This document shows positions 1 through 6,801 of a stretch of DNA of 63,913 bases, piece after piece. The stretch's first letter is position 1; each line of letters opens with the position of its first letter. Made by a program: the position numbers and the translations under genes. The DNA lies in assembly GCA_015065215.1 (NCBI GenBank), contig SVQT01000005.1, positions 1 through 63,913 of the forward strand. Reading direction: 5' to 3'. The stretch is from Oscillospiraceae bacterium (GTDB lineage: Bacteria > Bacillota > Clostridia > Oscillospirales > CAG-272). The notes beneath the pieces are model-generated. The model searched no databases. It saw only the letters and a list, made by a program, of their open reading frames with translations, and was not told where the DNA came from.

Positions 1-78
1 GGTGCAAACCGCATTGAATGCGAGAGCGCATGACTGTTAATCATGATGTCGCTGGTTCAAGCCCAGCAGGGGGAGCCA
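1..78 (+). tRNA. tRNA-Asn (GTT), 5' end cut by the window, D-loop insertion
   Basis: The anticodon arm (CATGA / loop CTGTTAA / TCATG) gives anticodon GTT, and the T-arm GCTGG-TTCAAGC-CCAGC, acceptor strand AGGGGGA and encoded GCCA end are intact. The 5' acceptor strand lies outside the window. After GGT, where AGAGC should follow at once, there are about 19 extra bases (4-22) that hold the small hairpin CGCAT-TGA-ATGCG. The D-arm is therefore abnormal and the gene may not be functional. The same D-loop position is interrupted in the tRNA-Lys relic downstream. Confidence 0.7.
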
Positions 79-79
79 A

Positions 80-200
80 CAAAAAGAAAAAATATCGCTT
101 ATGCACCTTTAGCTCAGTTGGTAGAGCAACTGACTCTTAATCAGTGGGTCCCGGGTTCGAATCCCTGAAGGTGCACCATAAGCGATATTTTTTCTTTTTG
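80..200. repeat. Perfect 23-bp inverted repeat flanking tRNA-Lys
   Basis: Bases 80-102 are the exact reverse complement of 178-200 (right arm starts ATAAGCGATATTTTTTC). The arms directly abut the tRNA-Lys gene, so in RNA or cruciform DNA they would extend its acceptor stem by 23 bp. The right arm ends in two T runs and could act as a terminator. The left arm also fills the whole spacer between tRNA-Asn and tRNA-Lys. Confidence 0.9.
103..178 (+). tRNA. tRNA-Lys (CTT)
   Basis: A 76-base gene with acceptor stem GCACCTT/AAGGTGC, D-arm GCTC...GAGC, anticodon stem ACTGA/TCAGT around CTCTTAA (anticodon CTT), T-loop TTCGAAT and encoded CCA. The T-stem CCGGG/CCCTG has one C-T mismatch. It sits inside the 23-bp inverted repeat and is the intact template against which the relic at 352-497 can be aligned. 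Antisense ORFs ending in SNPGPTD are artefacts of this gene. Confidence 0.93.
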
Positions 201-300
201 CTCTCTTTGCTTCGGGCTTGAACCACAGGAAGATTCCCTCTGACTGACAGATCAGCACTTGCTTTAGAGAATCTTCCTCCAAACGCGAAGCGTTTGGGCA
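201..300. repeat. Hairpin-rich spacer between tRNA-Lys and the tRNA-Asn relic
   Basis: Two inverted repeats are visible. AGGAAGATTC (227-236) pairs perfectly with GAATCTTCCT (269-278) around a 32-base interior. Directly next to it lies the perfect 8-bp hairpin CCAAACGC-GAA-GCGTTTGG (279-297). There is no convincing coding potential; ORF-track entries here are antisense shadows of tRNA sequence. Confidence 0.8.
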
Positions 301-323
301 CAAGCATCCAGCAGGGGGAGCCA
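301..323 (+). pseudogene. tRNA-Asn 3'-end relic
   Basis: CCAGCAGGGGGAGCCA (308-323) is identical to the last 16 bases of the tRNA-Asn at 63-78, and CAAGC (301-305) matches the end of its T-loop. Nothing of the D or anticodon arms remains next to it. A perfect 8-bp hairpin lies just upstream at 279-297, at the place where the T-loop of the original gene would be. Confidence 0.75.
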
Positions 324-351
324 ATTACAACTGAAAATTGTCCTATTCCAT

Positions 352-520
352 GCACCTTTATGCCCACCCACCAGCCCGCACTGCGGTCTGGTATGAAGAA
401 TGCTAAAGCATTCTTCAAGTTGGTGCCAAGCAGAGCTTGGCCGAGCAACTAAGACTCACACCGTCGGCTTTGCCGACGGGCATCAGTGGGTCCCGGGGCA
501 AGCCGTATGCGGCTTGCGGA
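352..520 (+). pseudogene. tRNA-Lys relic interrupted by small hairpins
   Basis: Segments of the intact tRNA-Lys appear in order: GCACCTTTA (352-360), GTTGGT (419-424), GAGCAACT (443-450), GACTC (453-457) and CAGTGGGTCCCGGG (484-497). Between them lie perfect or near-perfect hairpins: ACCAG-C-CCGC/GCGG-T-CTGGT (370-392), GAAGAATGC-TAAA-GCATTCTTC (395-416), GCCAAGC-AGA-GCTTGGC (425-441), CCGTCGGC-TTT-GCCGACGG (461-479) and CAAGCCG-TATG-CGGCTTG (499-516). The last three sit in the D-loop, the anticodon loop and the start of the T-loop. The 3' half of the T-arm and the acceptor end are missing. Confidence 0.85.
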
Positions 521-674
521 TGAGCGGTTGACATGTCGGCGTTCGGGGGAGAGTGCCAATGAGGCAAAATGCCACAAAACGAGCATGCCGGTCGTGCCCT
601 TTTGATTTGCGTCCGCTTGCTTTGTTTTAAAAAGCATAAATTGCCGAAAAAATGAGAATAGCGAGCAAGAAATA
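521..674. other. Intergenic, no recognised gene
   Basis: This stretch lies between the tRNA-Lys relic and the promoter of the small CDS at 739. A short stem GGCA-AAA-TGCC is visible, but no tRNA, terminator or supported ORF. The 112-aa minus-strand ORF spanning it runs through tRNA-relic sequence and has no ribosome site that I can see. Confidence 0.5.
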
Positions 675-703
675 TTGTGTTTTTTTCGTTTATGTGCTAT
701 AAT
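675..703 (+). promoter_or_regulatory. Sigma-A promoter for the 739 CDS
   Basis: TTGTGT (675-680), a 17-base spacer and TATAAT (698-703), 35 bases before the ATG at 739. Confidence 0.75.
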
Positions 704-738
704 ATATAGGTAGTAAAAAAAGAAAGAGAGTGAATAAC

Positions 739-969
739 ATGAAAAAGACGATTTGTATGATTGACTACGACACCGAGACTGCAACATTGATCGCGAAGCG
801 CACCTCCGGCGAATTCGGCGATCCCGCCGGTTACGAGGAGAGCCTTTACAGGACCGAGGGAGGCAAGTTCTTTTTGTATACCAACGGTGGTGCTGAATCT
901 CCTTACACCAAAGAAAAGATCAAGCGCATGTCTGCTGCCAGGGCAAACGAGTGGCTTGGCAATGCCTAA
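739..969 (+). CDS. Small conserved protein of unknown function
   Basis: A 76-aa acidic/polar protein with no signal peptide or membrane segment. The pattern YDTETATLIA ... LYRTEGGKFFLYTNGG ... NEWLG resembles small uncharacterised proteins common in Clostridia, in which a short N-terminal strand region is followed by an LYRT..G.FFLY..GG core. No function is known to me. The ATG at 739 is preferred over the GTG at 730, because the AGAAAGAGAG ribosome site overlaps the GTG and is well spaced from the ATG. It has its own promoter and no obvious operon partner, and it stands alone between the tRNA zone and the acyltransferase. Confidence 0.7.
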   Translation: MKKTICMIDYDTETATLIAKRTSGEFGDPAGYEESLYRTEGGKFFLYTNGGAESPYTKEKIKRMSAARANEWLGNA

Positions 970-1035
970 AGCAAGCCTGTCGCCAAGCCGACAAGGTACA
1001 AGGTGGCGCAAAATGTCACTTTTTGCCCTTTTTTC

Positions 1036-1064
1036 TTGCGTTAAAATAGGTTTTGTGATATAAT
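1036..1064 (+). promoter_or_regulatory. Sigma-A promoter for the acyltransferase/symporter pair
   Basis: TTGCGT (1036-1041), a 17-base spacer and TATAAT (1059-1064), about 108 bases before the chosen start at 1173. This leaves a 5' leader of roughly 100 bases with no obvious riboswitch fold. Confidence 0.7.
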
Positions 1065-1172
1065 AAATCTGATTTAGGTCAAAAAGCTTCTATCTAATAC
1101 CCTTCATCTATTTTTAGTACAAGGTTATTATGAATTGTTGCGATTTCAATGCCGATATGCATGGAGGCAAAA

Positions 1173-2402
1173 ATGGAACCAAACAAGAAAAAAAAGAAGA
1201 AACCCGGCAAGTGGACAAAGTTTCGCCATCGTATTGTGCGAAATGTTCTGTTTTTTTTGCTGGTACCCTACATTAAATGGAAATATCACGTGAAGGTAGA
1301 GCGCTACAAAGCGAAAGGAAAACGCCCATATCTCATTCTGATGAACCATCAGACGGCGTTTGACCAATTTTTTGTTGGTATGGCGTTCAAGGGCCCCATT
1401 TATTATGTGGCCAGCGAAGATCTTTTCTCAAAAGGTTGGATCTCCTCTATTATTCGTTATCTGGTGGCGCCGATTCCGATTAAGAAGCAAACCACCGATG
1501 TGCGCGCCATCATGAACTGCCTGAAGGTGGCCAGAGAAGGCGGAACCATTGCCATGGCTCCTGAGGGGAACCGTACCTTTAGCGGTCGGTTGGAGCATAT
1601 GAATCCTGCTGTAGCGCCGCTTGCCCGCAAGCTGAATATGCCGATCGCTCTGTTTCGCATTGAGGGCGGTTACGGTGTGCAGCCCCGTTGGAGCAATGTG
1701 GTACGCAAAGGTAAGATGAGGGCCTATGTTTCCCGCGTGTTGGAGCCGGAAGAGTATAAAAATCTTTCTGATGAAGAGCTGTTTCAACTCATCCGCGAGG
1801 AGCTGAACGTAAACGAAGGCTGCGTTTGCGGTGAGTTTCATCACAAAAAGCTTGCGGAATACATGGAACGTTTGGTTTATGTTTGTCCCAAATGCGGTTT
1901 GTCGCACTTTGAAAGTCATTTGGATACAGTTACCTGTCAAAAATGCGGTCAGACGGTCCGCTATTTGCCCACCAAAGAGCTGGAGGGCGTTGCAACGGCG
2001 TTCCCCTTCCGTTTTATGACCGAATGGTATGCGTACCAAAACGATTTCATCAATCAACTGGATACCGCCGCGTATTACGATACCCCTATGTATGAGGATA
2101 CCGTCAAATTTTTTGAAGTGATTCCTTATAAAAATAAGGTGTTGCTTGAAAAATCGGCACGGGTTTTATTGTATGGCAATAAGATTGTGATCATAGAAAA
2201 AGAGGGCGAGCGCACTTTTTTGTTTGATGAAACCTCTGCTGTAACCATCTTGGGGCGTAATAAAATCAACATTTATTTTGACAAGCGCATCTATCAGCTC
2301 AAAGGACCGAAACCGATGAACGGTGTGAAATATGTAAATATTTTCAATCGTTATCTCAACCAGAAAAGAGGAGAAGAAAATGTCGAATTTTTGGGACTTT
2401 AA
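1173..2402 (+). CDS. 1-acyl-glycerol-3-phosphate acyltransferase (PlsC-like) with zinc-ribbon-like segment
   Basis: A 409-aa protein from the ATG at 1173, which has GGAGG five bases upstream; the ORF-track start at 1149 lacks a ribosome site. A lysine-rich N-terminus precedes one hydrophobic segment (VLFFLLVPYI) and then the acyltransferase signatures NHQTAFD (the HX4D catalytic motif) and PEGNRTFSG. Its likely role is acylation of lysophosphatidate at the membrane. The C-terminal half is unusual: two CPKCG/CQKCG pairs form a probable zinc ribbon, followed by a domain of about 150 residues that I do not recognise. Ordinary PlsC proteins are about 200-250 aa, so roughly 170 residues are extra. 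The gene overlaps the next by 23 bases, which implies coupled translation. Confidence 0.85.
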   Translation: MEPNKKKKKKPGKWTKFRHRIVRNVLFFLLVPYIKWKYHVKVERYKAKGKRPYLILMNHQTAFDQFFVGMAFKGPIYYVASEDLFSKGWISSIIRYLVAPIPIKKQTTDVRAIMNCLKVAREGGTIAMAPEGNRTFSGRLEHMNPAVAPLARKLNMPIALFRIEGGYGVQPRWSNVVRKGKMRAYVSRVLEPEEYKNLSDEELFQLIREELNVNEGCVCGEFHHKKLAEYMERLVYVCPKCGLSHFESHLDTVTCQKCGQTVRYLPTKELEGVATAFPFRFMTEWYAYQNDFINQLDTAAYYDTPMYEDTVKFFEVIPYKNKVLLEKSARVLLYGNKIVIIEKEGERTFLFDETSAVTILGRNKINIYFDKRIYQLKGPKPMNGVKYVNIFNRYLNQKRGEENVEFLGL

Positions 2403-3831
2403 TGTATGGGGCAGCATTTTAATATTTGCCGCGCTGTTTGGAGCCCTTTTGGTTGCAAACATCATCAAAAAAATGATACCGTTTATGCGGAAATCCTTAA
2501 TTCCCACGTCGGTTCTGGCTGGCTTGCTGTTGCTCGCTACTTCCGCGATTTATCAAAGCGTTAGCGGTGGTCGTATCATGTTTGACGAGCCTGCCTTTAA
2601 CGGTAGCGGTATGGCTTTTTTAGAAGTGATTACATATCATTGCCTGGCGCTTGGCTTTATCGCCTCCGCTTTTAAAACCTCGAAAAACAAAATGAGCAAA
2701 AAGCGTACTGTTGAAATTTTCAATTCGGGTGTGACGACGGTTTCTACCTATCTCATTCAGGCAGTTTTTGGTCTTGGTATTACCTTGATCGTAGCACTGG
2801 TCATTCCCAGCTTTTTTGGGACCGCGGGTGTGCTGTTACCCTTTGGCTTTGGACAGGGAAGCGGTCAGGCACTGAACTACGGTACCATTTATCAAAACGA
2901 TTACGGATTTACCGGAGGCAGCTCTTTTGGCCTTGCCATTGCGGCGCTCGGTTTCCTCAGTGCCAGCATTGGCGGCGTCATTCACCTGAACATCAGCAAG
3001 CATCGTGGCAGATTGAAGGCCTCGGACAGTGAGGAGTGCGCTATTAGCTCAGAGGAGGTACAGGCCGCAAACGAGATCCCCATGCAGGAGAGCGTTGACA
3101 AGCTGACCATTCAGATTGCTTTGATTGCCTTTGCCTACTTTATCACTTATCTGATGATGTGGGGGTTGGGGTCTTTGTTGCCCGGCATGAAATCCACCAT
3201 CTATGGCTTTAACTTTTTACTGGGCGTGATCTCGGCTACCCTGATCAAGCTCACACTGAAATTTTTGCGCAAGAAGAATGTGGTGAAAAAGGAGTACACC
3301 AACAACTTTTTGCTAACCCGCACCAGCAATTTCTTCTTTGACATTATGGTTGTGGCAGGCATTGCCGCCATTCAGATTGAAACGCTCAAGACCTATTGGG
3401 GTGTTCTGTTGATTCTGGGTGCCGTGGGTATGGCCGTTACCTTTATCTATACCCGTTTGGTGTCGAAAGCGCTCTTTAAGGACTACGCCGAGGAGCAGTT
3501 CCTGGCCACCTACGGCATGCTGACCGGTACCGCAAGCACAGGTATCATCCTGCTGCGCGAGGTGGATCGCGATTTTAAGACCCCTGCCGCTGATAATCTG
3601 GTCTATCAGAATTTTCCGGCAATTGTGTTTGGCTTTCCGCTGATGTTGCTTGCTAACTGGGCGCCGAAGCAACCCTATTGGTGCTTGTTGGTGTTTGTGG
3701 TCTTTTTTGCGGTAATGAATATCATTTTGTTCCGTGGTAAAATTTTCCGCCTGGACAAAAATAGAACCACGAGCGAGCATGATGAAGATGCGGAGGAGAC
3801 AACTCCTGTCGAGCAAGATCATAAAGAGTAG
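2380..3831 (+). CDS. Sodium:glutamate symporter family protein (GltS-like)
   Basis: A 483-aa integral membrane protein with about 10-12 hydrophobic segments. The glycine-rich stretch FGFGQGSGQALNYG and a later TGTASTGIILLREVD segment resemble the two inverted-repeat pore regions of GltS-type carriers, which take up glutamate with sodium. A hydrophilic loop near residues 205-235 and a charged, acidic C-terminal tail (EHDEDAEETT) extend it beyond the about 400 aa of E. coli GltS. The start lies inside the acyltransferase gene, with AGAGGAGAAG upstream. The substrate is inferred from the family only. A strong terminator follows at once. Confidence 0.8.
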   Translation: MSNFWDFNVWGSILIFAALFGALLVANIIKKMIPFMRKSLIPTSVLAGLLLLATSAIYQSVSGGRIMFDEPAFNGSGMAFLEVITYHCLALGFIASAFKTSKNKMSKKRTVEIFNSGVTTVSTYLIQAVFGLGITLIVALVIPSFFGTAGVLLPFGFGQGSGQALNYGTIYQNDYGFTGGSSFGLAIAALGFLSASIGGVIHLNISKHRGRLKASDSEECAISSEEVQAANEIPMQESVDKLTIQIALIAFAYFITYLMMWGLGSLLPGMKSTIYGFNFLLGVISATLIKLTLKFLRKKNVVKKEYTNNFLLTRTSNFFFDIMVVAGIAAIQIETLKTYWGVLLILGAVGMAVTFIYTRLVSKALFKDYAEEQFLATYGMLTGTASTGIILLREVDRDFKTPAADNLVYQNFPAIVFGFPLMLLANWAPKQPYWCLLVFVVFFAVMNIILFRGKIFRLDKNRTTSEHDEDAEETTPVEQDHKE

Positions 3832-3832
3832 C

Positions 3833-3867
3833 AAAAAAACGCAGGGCGCAGCCCTGCGTTTTTTTGG
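3833..3867 (+). terminator. Rho-independent terminator
   Basis: A perfect stem ACGCAGGGC/GCCCTGCGT preceded by seven A and followed by seven T, just after the symporter stop codon. It closes the acyltransferase/symporter operon. Confidence 0.93.
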
Positions 3868-3874
3868 TTTTCTC

Positions 3875-3903
3875 TTGCATTTTAGATCGAAATTTGATAC
3901 AAT
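3875..3903 (+). promoter_or_regulatory. Sigma-A promoter for the AEC transporter
   Basis: TTGCAT (3875-3880), a 17-base spacer and TACAAT (3898-3903), starting only eight bases after the preceding terminator. Confidence 0.75.
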
Positions 3904-3937
3904 GTCTTTTGTAGTTTAAATTTGAGGTTTTGCTTAT

Positions 3938-4924
3938 ATGGAATCCTTTTTGTTTGCGATCAATGCTGTTTTACCCATCATTTTATTGGTGGCAATCGGC
4001 TATTTTTTAAAGCGGGTCGGCCTGATGAAGGCTGATTTTGCCAAGGCTGCCAACAAAGTGGTTTTTCGTGTTTTTTTGCCGGCCACGCTTTTTTTAAATG
4101 TTTATAAGATTACCGATTTTGGCGCGACCGACTTTGGCTATGCCGCCTATGCGCTGATCATGATTCTGGTGCTGTTCGCCATCGCCGTTCCGGTGGCTAT
4201 GCTCGTTACCAAGCATGGAGAACGGCGGGGGCCTTTGGTCCAGGTTGCCTTTCGCTCTAACTACGCGCTGGTGGGTATTCCCTTGGCGCAATCCCTGTTC
4301 GGAGATGAAGGTGCCATACTTGCCACGCTACTGTCAGCCGTTTCCATTCCGCTTTTTAATGTGTTAGCGGTGATCAGTCTTTCGGTTTTCCGACGGGAAG
4401 GGGAAGGGCCGAGTGTAAAAAAGATCCTGCTGGGCATTCTGAAAAACCCATTGATTTTGAGCATTGCCGCGGGCCTTGTGGCACTTGCTATCCGGGCGCT
4501 TTTTGTGCGCTGGAATGTTGCCTTCCGTCTGACCGATTTGTCTCCCATTTATCGGGTTTTGGAATATCTCTCGGCGCTCTCCACCCCCTTGGCGTTGCTG
4601 GCCTTGGGTGCGCAGTTTGAATTTTCCGCTATCAAATATTTACGTCGGGAAATTGTCACGGGTACAGCGGCTCGCATTGTGGTGGCACCGCTTTTGGGTG
4701 TGGGCATTGCCTATCTTTTCTTCCGCGGCAGATTTAGCGGCGCGCATTTCGCAACCTTTGTGGCATTGTTCGCTACGCCGGTTGCCGTCTCCAGTTTGCC
4801 GATGTCGCAGGAAATGGGAAACGATGCCGCGCTTGCGGGGCAGTATGTTGTCTGGACCACCATTCTATCAGCGATCACGATTTTCCTTTGCTCTTTCCTT
4901 TTAAAGCAAGCGGGCATATTTTGA
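3938..4924 (+). CDS. AEC-family transporter (auxin efflux carrier / malate permease type)
   Basis: A 328-aa protein with about 10 predicted transmembrane helices split into two halves by a charged loop (KHGERRGP). The N-terminal LPIILLVAIGYFLKRVGL and the RSNYALVGIPLAQ motif are typical of the AEC family, which exports or takes up organic acids such as malate. Length matches the family. GAGG lies 14 bases upstream of the ATG, which is slightly distant. It is a single-gene unit with its own promoter and terminator. The substrate cannot be told from sequence. Confidence 0.85.
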   Translation: MESFLFAINAVLPIILLVAIGYFLKRVGLMKADFAKAANKVVFRVFLPATLFLNVYKITDFGATDFGYAAYALIMILVLFAIAVPVAMLVTKHGERRGPLVQVAFRSNYALVGIPLAQSLFGDEGAILATLLSAVSIPLFNVLAVISLSVFRREGEGPSVKKILLGILKNPLILSIAAGLVALAIRALFVRWNVAFRLTDLSPIYRVLEYLSALSTPLALLALGAQFEFSAIKYLRREIVTGTAARIVVAPLLGVGIAYLFFRGRFSGAHFATFVALFATPVAVSSLPMSQEMGNDAALAGQYVVWTTILSAITIFLCSFLLKQAGIF

Positions 4925-4956
4925 AGAAAGCGGCCGGATGGCCGCTTTCTTCTTTT
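4923..4956 (+). terminator. Rho-independent terminator after the AEC gene
   Basis: GAAGAAAGCGGCC-GGAT-GGCCGCTTTCTTC followed by TTTT, beginning at the AEC stop codon. Confidence 0.92.
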
Positions 4957-4962
4957 ACAAAA

Positions 4963-5014
4963 AGGGGCGCCCGTAGCGACCTGCCCTGTGGCAGGTACGC
5001 TACGGGCGCCCCTT
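4963..5014. repeat. Long GC-rich palindrome between convergent genes
   Basis: AGGGGCGCCCGTAGCG + ACCTGCC form the left arm, CTGT the loop, and the right arm is the exact complement apart from one bulged A: a 23-bp stem. It sits only a few bases from the AEC terminator and between convergent genes. It could serve as the terminator for the minus-strand DUF1294 gene (TTTTTGTAAAAGAAG follows on that strand). Its size and GC content also resemble dispersed intergenic palindromes (REP-like). Confidence 0.85.
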
Positions 5015-5021
5015 GGCGTTT

Positions 5022-5291
5022 TTAGATCAAAAGAAGGATGAGCAAGGCCGCTTGCCACGCAAGTCCGATGATGTTGACCGCCCAGAAGTACCAATGCTTG
5101 GTCTTGTGGCGGAACAGTGACATGGCCACGGTACCGCCGATGGCACCGCCAAGAAAAGAGCAGCCAAGCAGCACCTTTTCAGGGATGCGCCACAGCTTTC
5201 GCTTGGCTTTGTATTTATCCAAGCCGTAGAGGGTGAAATTGATGAGCGAGAGCAAAGTGAAGATCATTGCCGCGATGATAACAGGGAGCAT
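5022..5291 (-). CDS. DUF1294 family small membrane protein
   Basis: An 89-aa protein from the ATG at 5291, which has AAGGAGG upstream; the longer ORF-track start lacks support. Four hydrophobic segments are visible, with the conserved family stretch YGLDKYKAKRKLWRIPE and SFLGGAIGGTVAM. DUF1294 proteins are small inner-membrane proteins of unknown function. This version has no N-terminal cold-shock domain, unlike some fusions in the family. It is the last gene of a minus-strand run behind the RNase III-like gene, 64 bases downstream of it. Confidence 0.85.
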   Translation of the reverse strand: MLPVIIAAMIFTLLSLINFTLYGLDKYKAKRKLWRIPEKVLLGCSFLGGAIGGTVAMSLFRHKTKHWYFWAVNIIGLAWQAALLILLLI

Positions 5292-5355
5292 AGGGATACC
5301 TCCTTTTTGTTCTGATAACAGTATAACGTATTTTCGCAAAAAAAGCAAGAGGGGA

Positions 5356-5832
5356 TTAACGCGAGAGCGCAAAGCCGTTTTGAGGCCAAAAATCAAGAAT
5401 CCAGCGTCTTGTGTATGCCAACCCCCGATCCCGATAAATAGCGGCGATAATCGCCTCTAAATAGATGTCATGATTGCCATAGGGTAGCCGACTACCCGAT
5501 GGTGCCTCATTTGCAAAATAGCGGTCGTTGTAGGCATAGAGATATAGCCCCGTCCTGTCCGAAATGGCTTTCAACGTTGCATTTTTTTCCATATGGGCTT
5601 TGCGCTCTGAAATGGCATCCTTGTCTAAGCCCCGGTCAAAGAAATACTCTGCAAAAACCAGCTTTAATACCGCATCGCCCAAGGTGGCCATGGCGTCATT
5701 GGTGTAGTCGTTATAGCCCGCCTCCTTTTTACAATACATGGCGGCACTAAGATGAGAAATGTCGCGGTAGTCATAATTCAATCGTTTTGCCAGCTCCTGC
5801 ATGCGCACGTGTATTTTTTCTTTACTGGGCAT
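5356..5832 (-). CDS. RNase III-fold protein without dsRNA-binding domain
   Basis: A 158-aa protein from the ATG at 5832 (AGAAAGGA upstream), with its start overlapping the end of the AraC gene region so that the two are translationally linked. Two helices characteristic of RNase III are recognisable: NDAMATLGDAVLKL, compared with the usual NERLEFLGDAVL, and YLEAIIAAIYRDRGL. The last aspartate of the signature motif is kept, but the two glutamates are replaced by D and A, and the later D-x-x-E pair is shifted (D-x-x-x-E). There is no C-terminal dsRNA-binding domain. It may be a divergent or weakly active nuclease, or a non-catalytic relative. Confidence 0.7.
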   Translation of the reverse strand: MPSKEKIHVRMQELAKRLNYDYRDISHLSAAMYCKKEAGYNDYTNDAMATLGDAVLKLVFAEYFFDRGLDKDAISERKAHMEKNATLKAISDRTGLYLYAYNDRYFANEAPSGSRLPYGNHDIYLEAIIAAIYRDRGLAYTRRWILDFWPQNGFALSR

Positions 5833-5836
5833 AAGT

Positions 5837-6709
5837 TTATCCTTTCTGTGAATGGGTCGCGCGATAAATTTCAGGTGGCGCTCCCACGATTTTTTTAAAC
5901 ACCCGTGAAAAGTAGTTGGCATCATCAAATCCTACATTCAAAGCGATACTCTCGATGGGTAGCTTAGAGGAAGTCAGCAGACGGGTGGCGTTTTGCACAC
6001 GGATCTGATGGATGTAGGCGGTCAGGGTAAACCCTGTATGTTTTTTGAATTCACGCGCTACATAAGAGGGATTTAAGTGATATTTTTCGCAGATGCCTCT
6101 TGGCGTGATCGGTGACATGTATTTTGTGCGGATATACTCCGCGATTCGCTCCATGGGGATGCCGCTTGCCTCGGTGGCGATCTGTCTGATCCAATCCTTG
6201 CCCTCCAGCTCAATCAGATTGGCAAAGTATTGCATCAGTATCGTGCCCACATCCAGTAGCTCGTCACGGTCAAAAAGGGGCAGGGCGTGATAAAGATCAA
6301 CAAACCGCTCCGGCGCGCCTCCCAGGCGCTCTGCGCGCCGCGCGATTTCTGTATCGGCATCCTCGCCTTTAATGCGGCATTGACCGATAAAGATAAGGCC
6401 TATCAGCTCTTTTTCACTAAGCAACGGTAAGATCAGCTCACAGGTACCCATATGACATTTAAAAAAGAAGGGCTTTTGATAGTTTTTCGCAAGCGTAATG
6501 GCTTCCGTGCGGTCACTGCGGTCACATGCGGCTCTGCCACCCTCCAAAAGGCGGACATGACGGCAAAATTCGCAATAATGGCCACGGTTGTTTTGCTCGC
6601 CCAGCTTGCTGTAATGAAAAAAGGTATTCAGGTCATAAAAGCAGATACCGACGCCGCTGAGCGAGCGAATGGCATTGATGACCTGCGTGATTTTTTCGGC
6701 TGTTGCCAT
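5837..6709 (-). CDS. AraC-family regulator with PocR sensory domain
   Basis: A 290-aa protein. Residues about 1-165 form a PocR-type ligand-binding domain with the cysteine/histidine pattern YCEFCRHVR ... ACDRSD ... FKCHMGTCELILPL. Residues about 185-285 are two AraC helix-turn-helix motifs (RGICEKYHLNPSYVAREFKKHTG; ESIALNVGFDDANYFSRVFKK). PocR domains sense small organic molecules in propanediol/cobalamin regulators, and the four or more cysteines could bind metal. GGGAGGTG precedes the ATG. It is divergent from the ferredoxin/FAD-oxidoreductase pair, which is its most likely target. Confidence 0.88.
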   Translation of the reverse strand: MATAEKITQVINAIRSLSGVGICFYDLNTFFHYSKLGEQNNRGHYCEFCRHVRLLEGGRAACDRSDRTEAITLAKNYQKPFFFKCHMGTCELILPLLSEKELIGLIFIGQCRIKGEDADTEIARRAERLGGAPERFVDLYHALPLFDRDELLDVGTILMQYFANLIELEGKDWIRQIATEASGIPMERIAEYIRTKYMSPITPRGICEKYHLNPSYVAREFKKHTGFTLTAYIHQIRVQNATRLLTSSKLPIESIALNVGFDDANYFSRVFKKIVGAPPEIYRATHSQKG

Positions 6710-6730
6710 ATGCGCACCTCCCTTATGTTT

Positions 6731-6759
6731 AGATTATCACATTTTGATCTCAAATGCAA
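6731..6759 (-). promoter_or_regulatory. Promoter of the PocR-AraC gene
   Basis: On the minus strand TTGCAT (6754-6759), 17 bases, TAATCT (6731-6736). It lies about 40 bases from the divergent promoter. Confidence 0.6.
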
Positions 6760-6801
6760 TAGGAAAGTCAAAATTGTGCTAATAAAAGCAAAATCCGTTT
6801 C

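Noticed and set aside
109-448. Minus-strand ORFs of 71 and 103 aa over the tRNA zone
   Set aside because: They are antisense readings of tRNA-Lys and tRNA-Asn sequence (ending SNPGPTD, containing SPCWMLVP) with no ribosome site.
279-516. CRISPR-like array
   Set aside because: The hairpins differ in sequence and spacing, and no direct repeat is shared between units.
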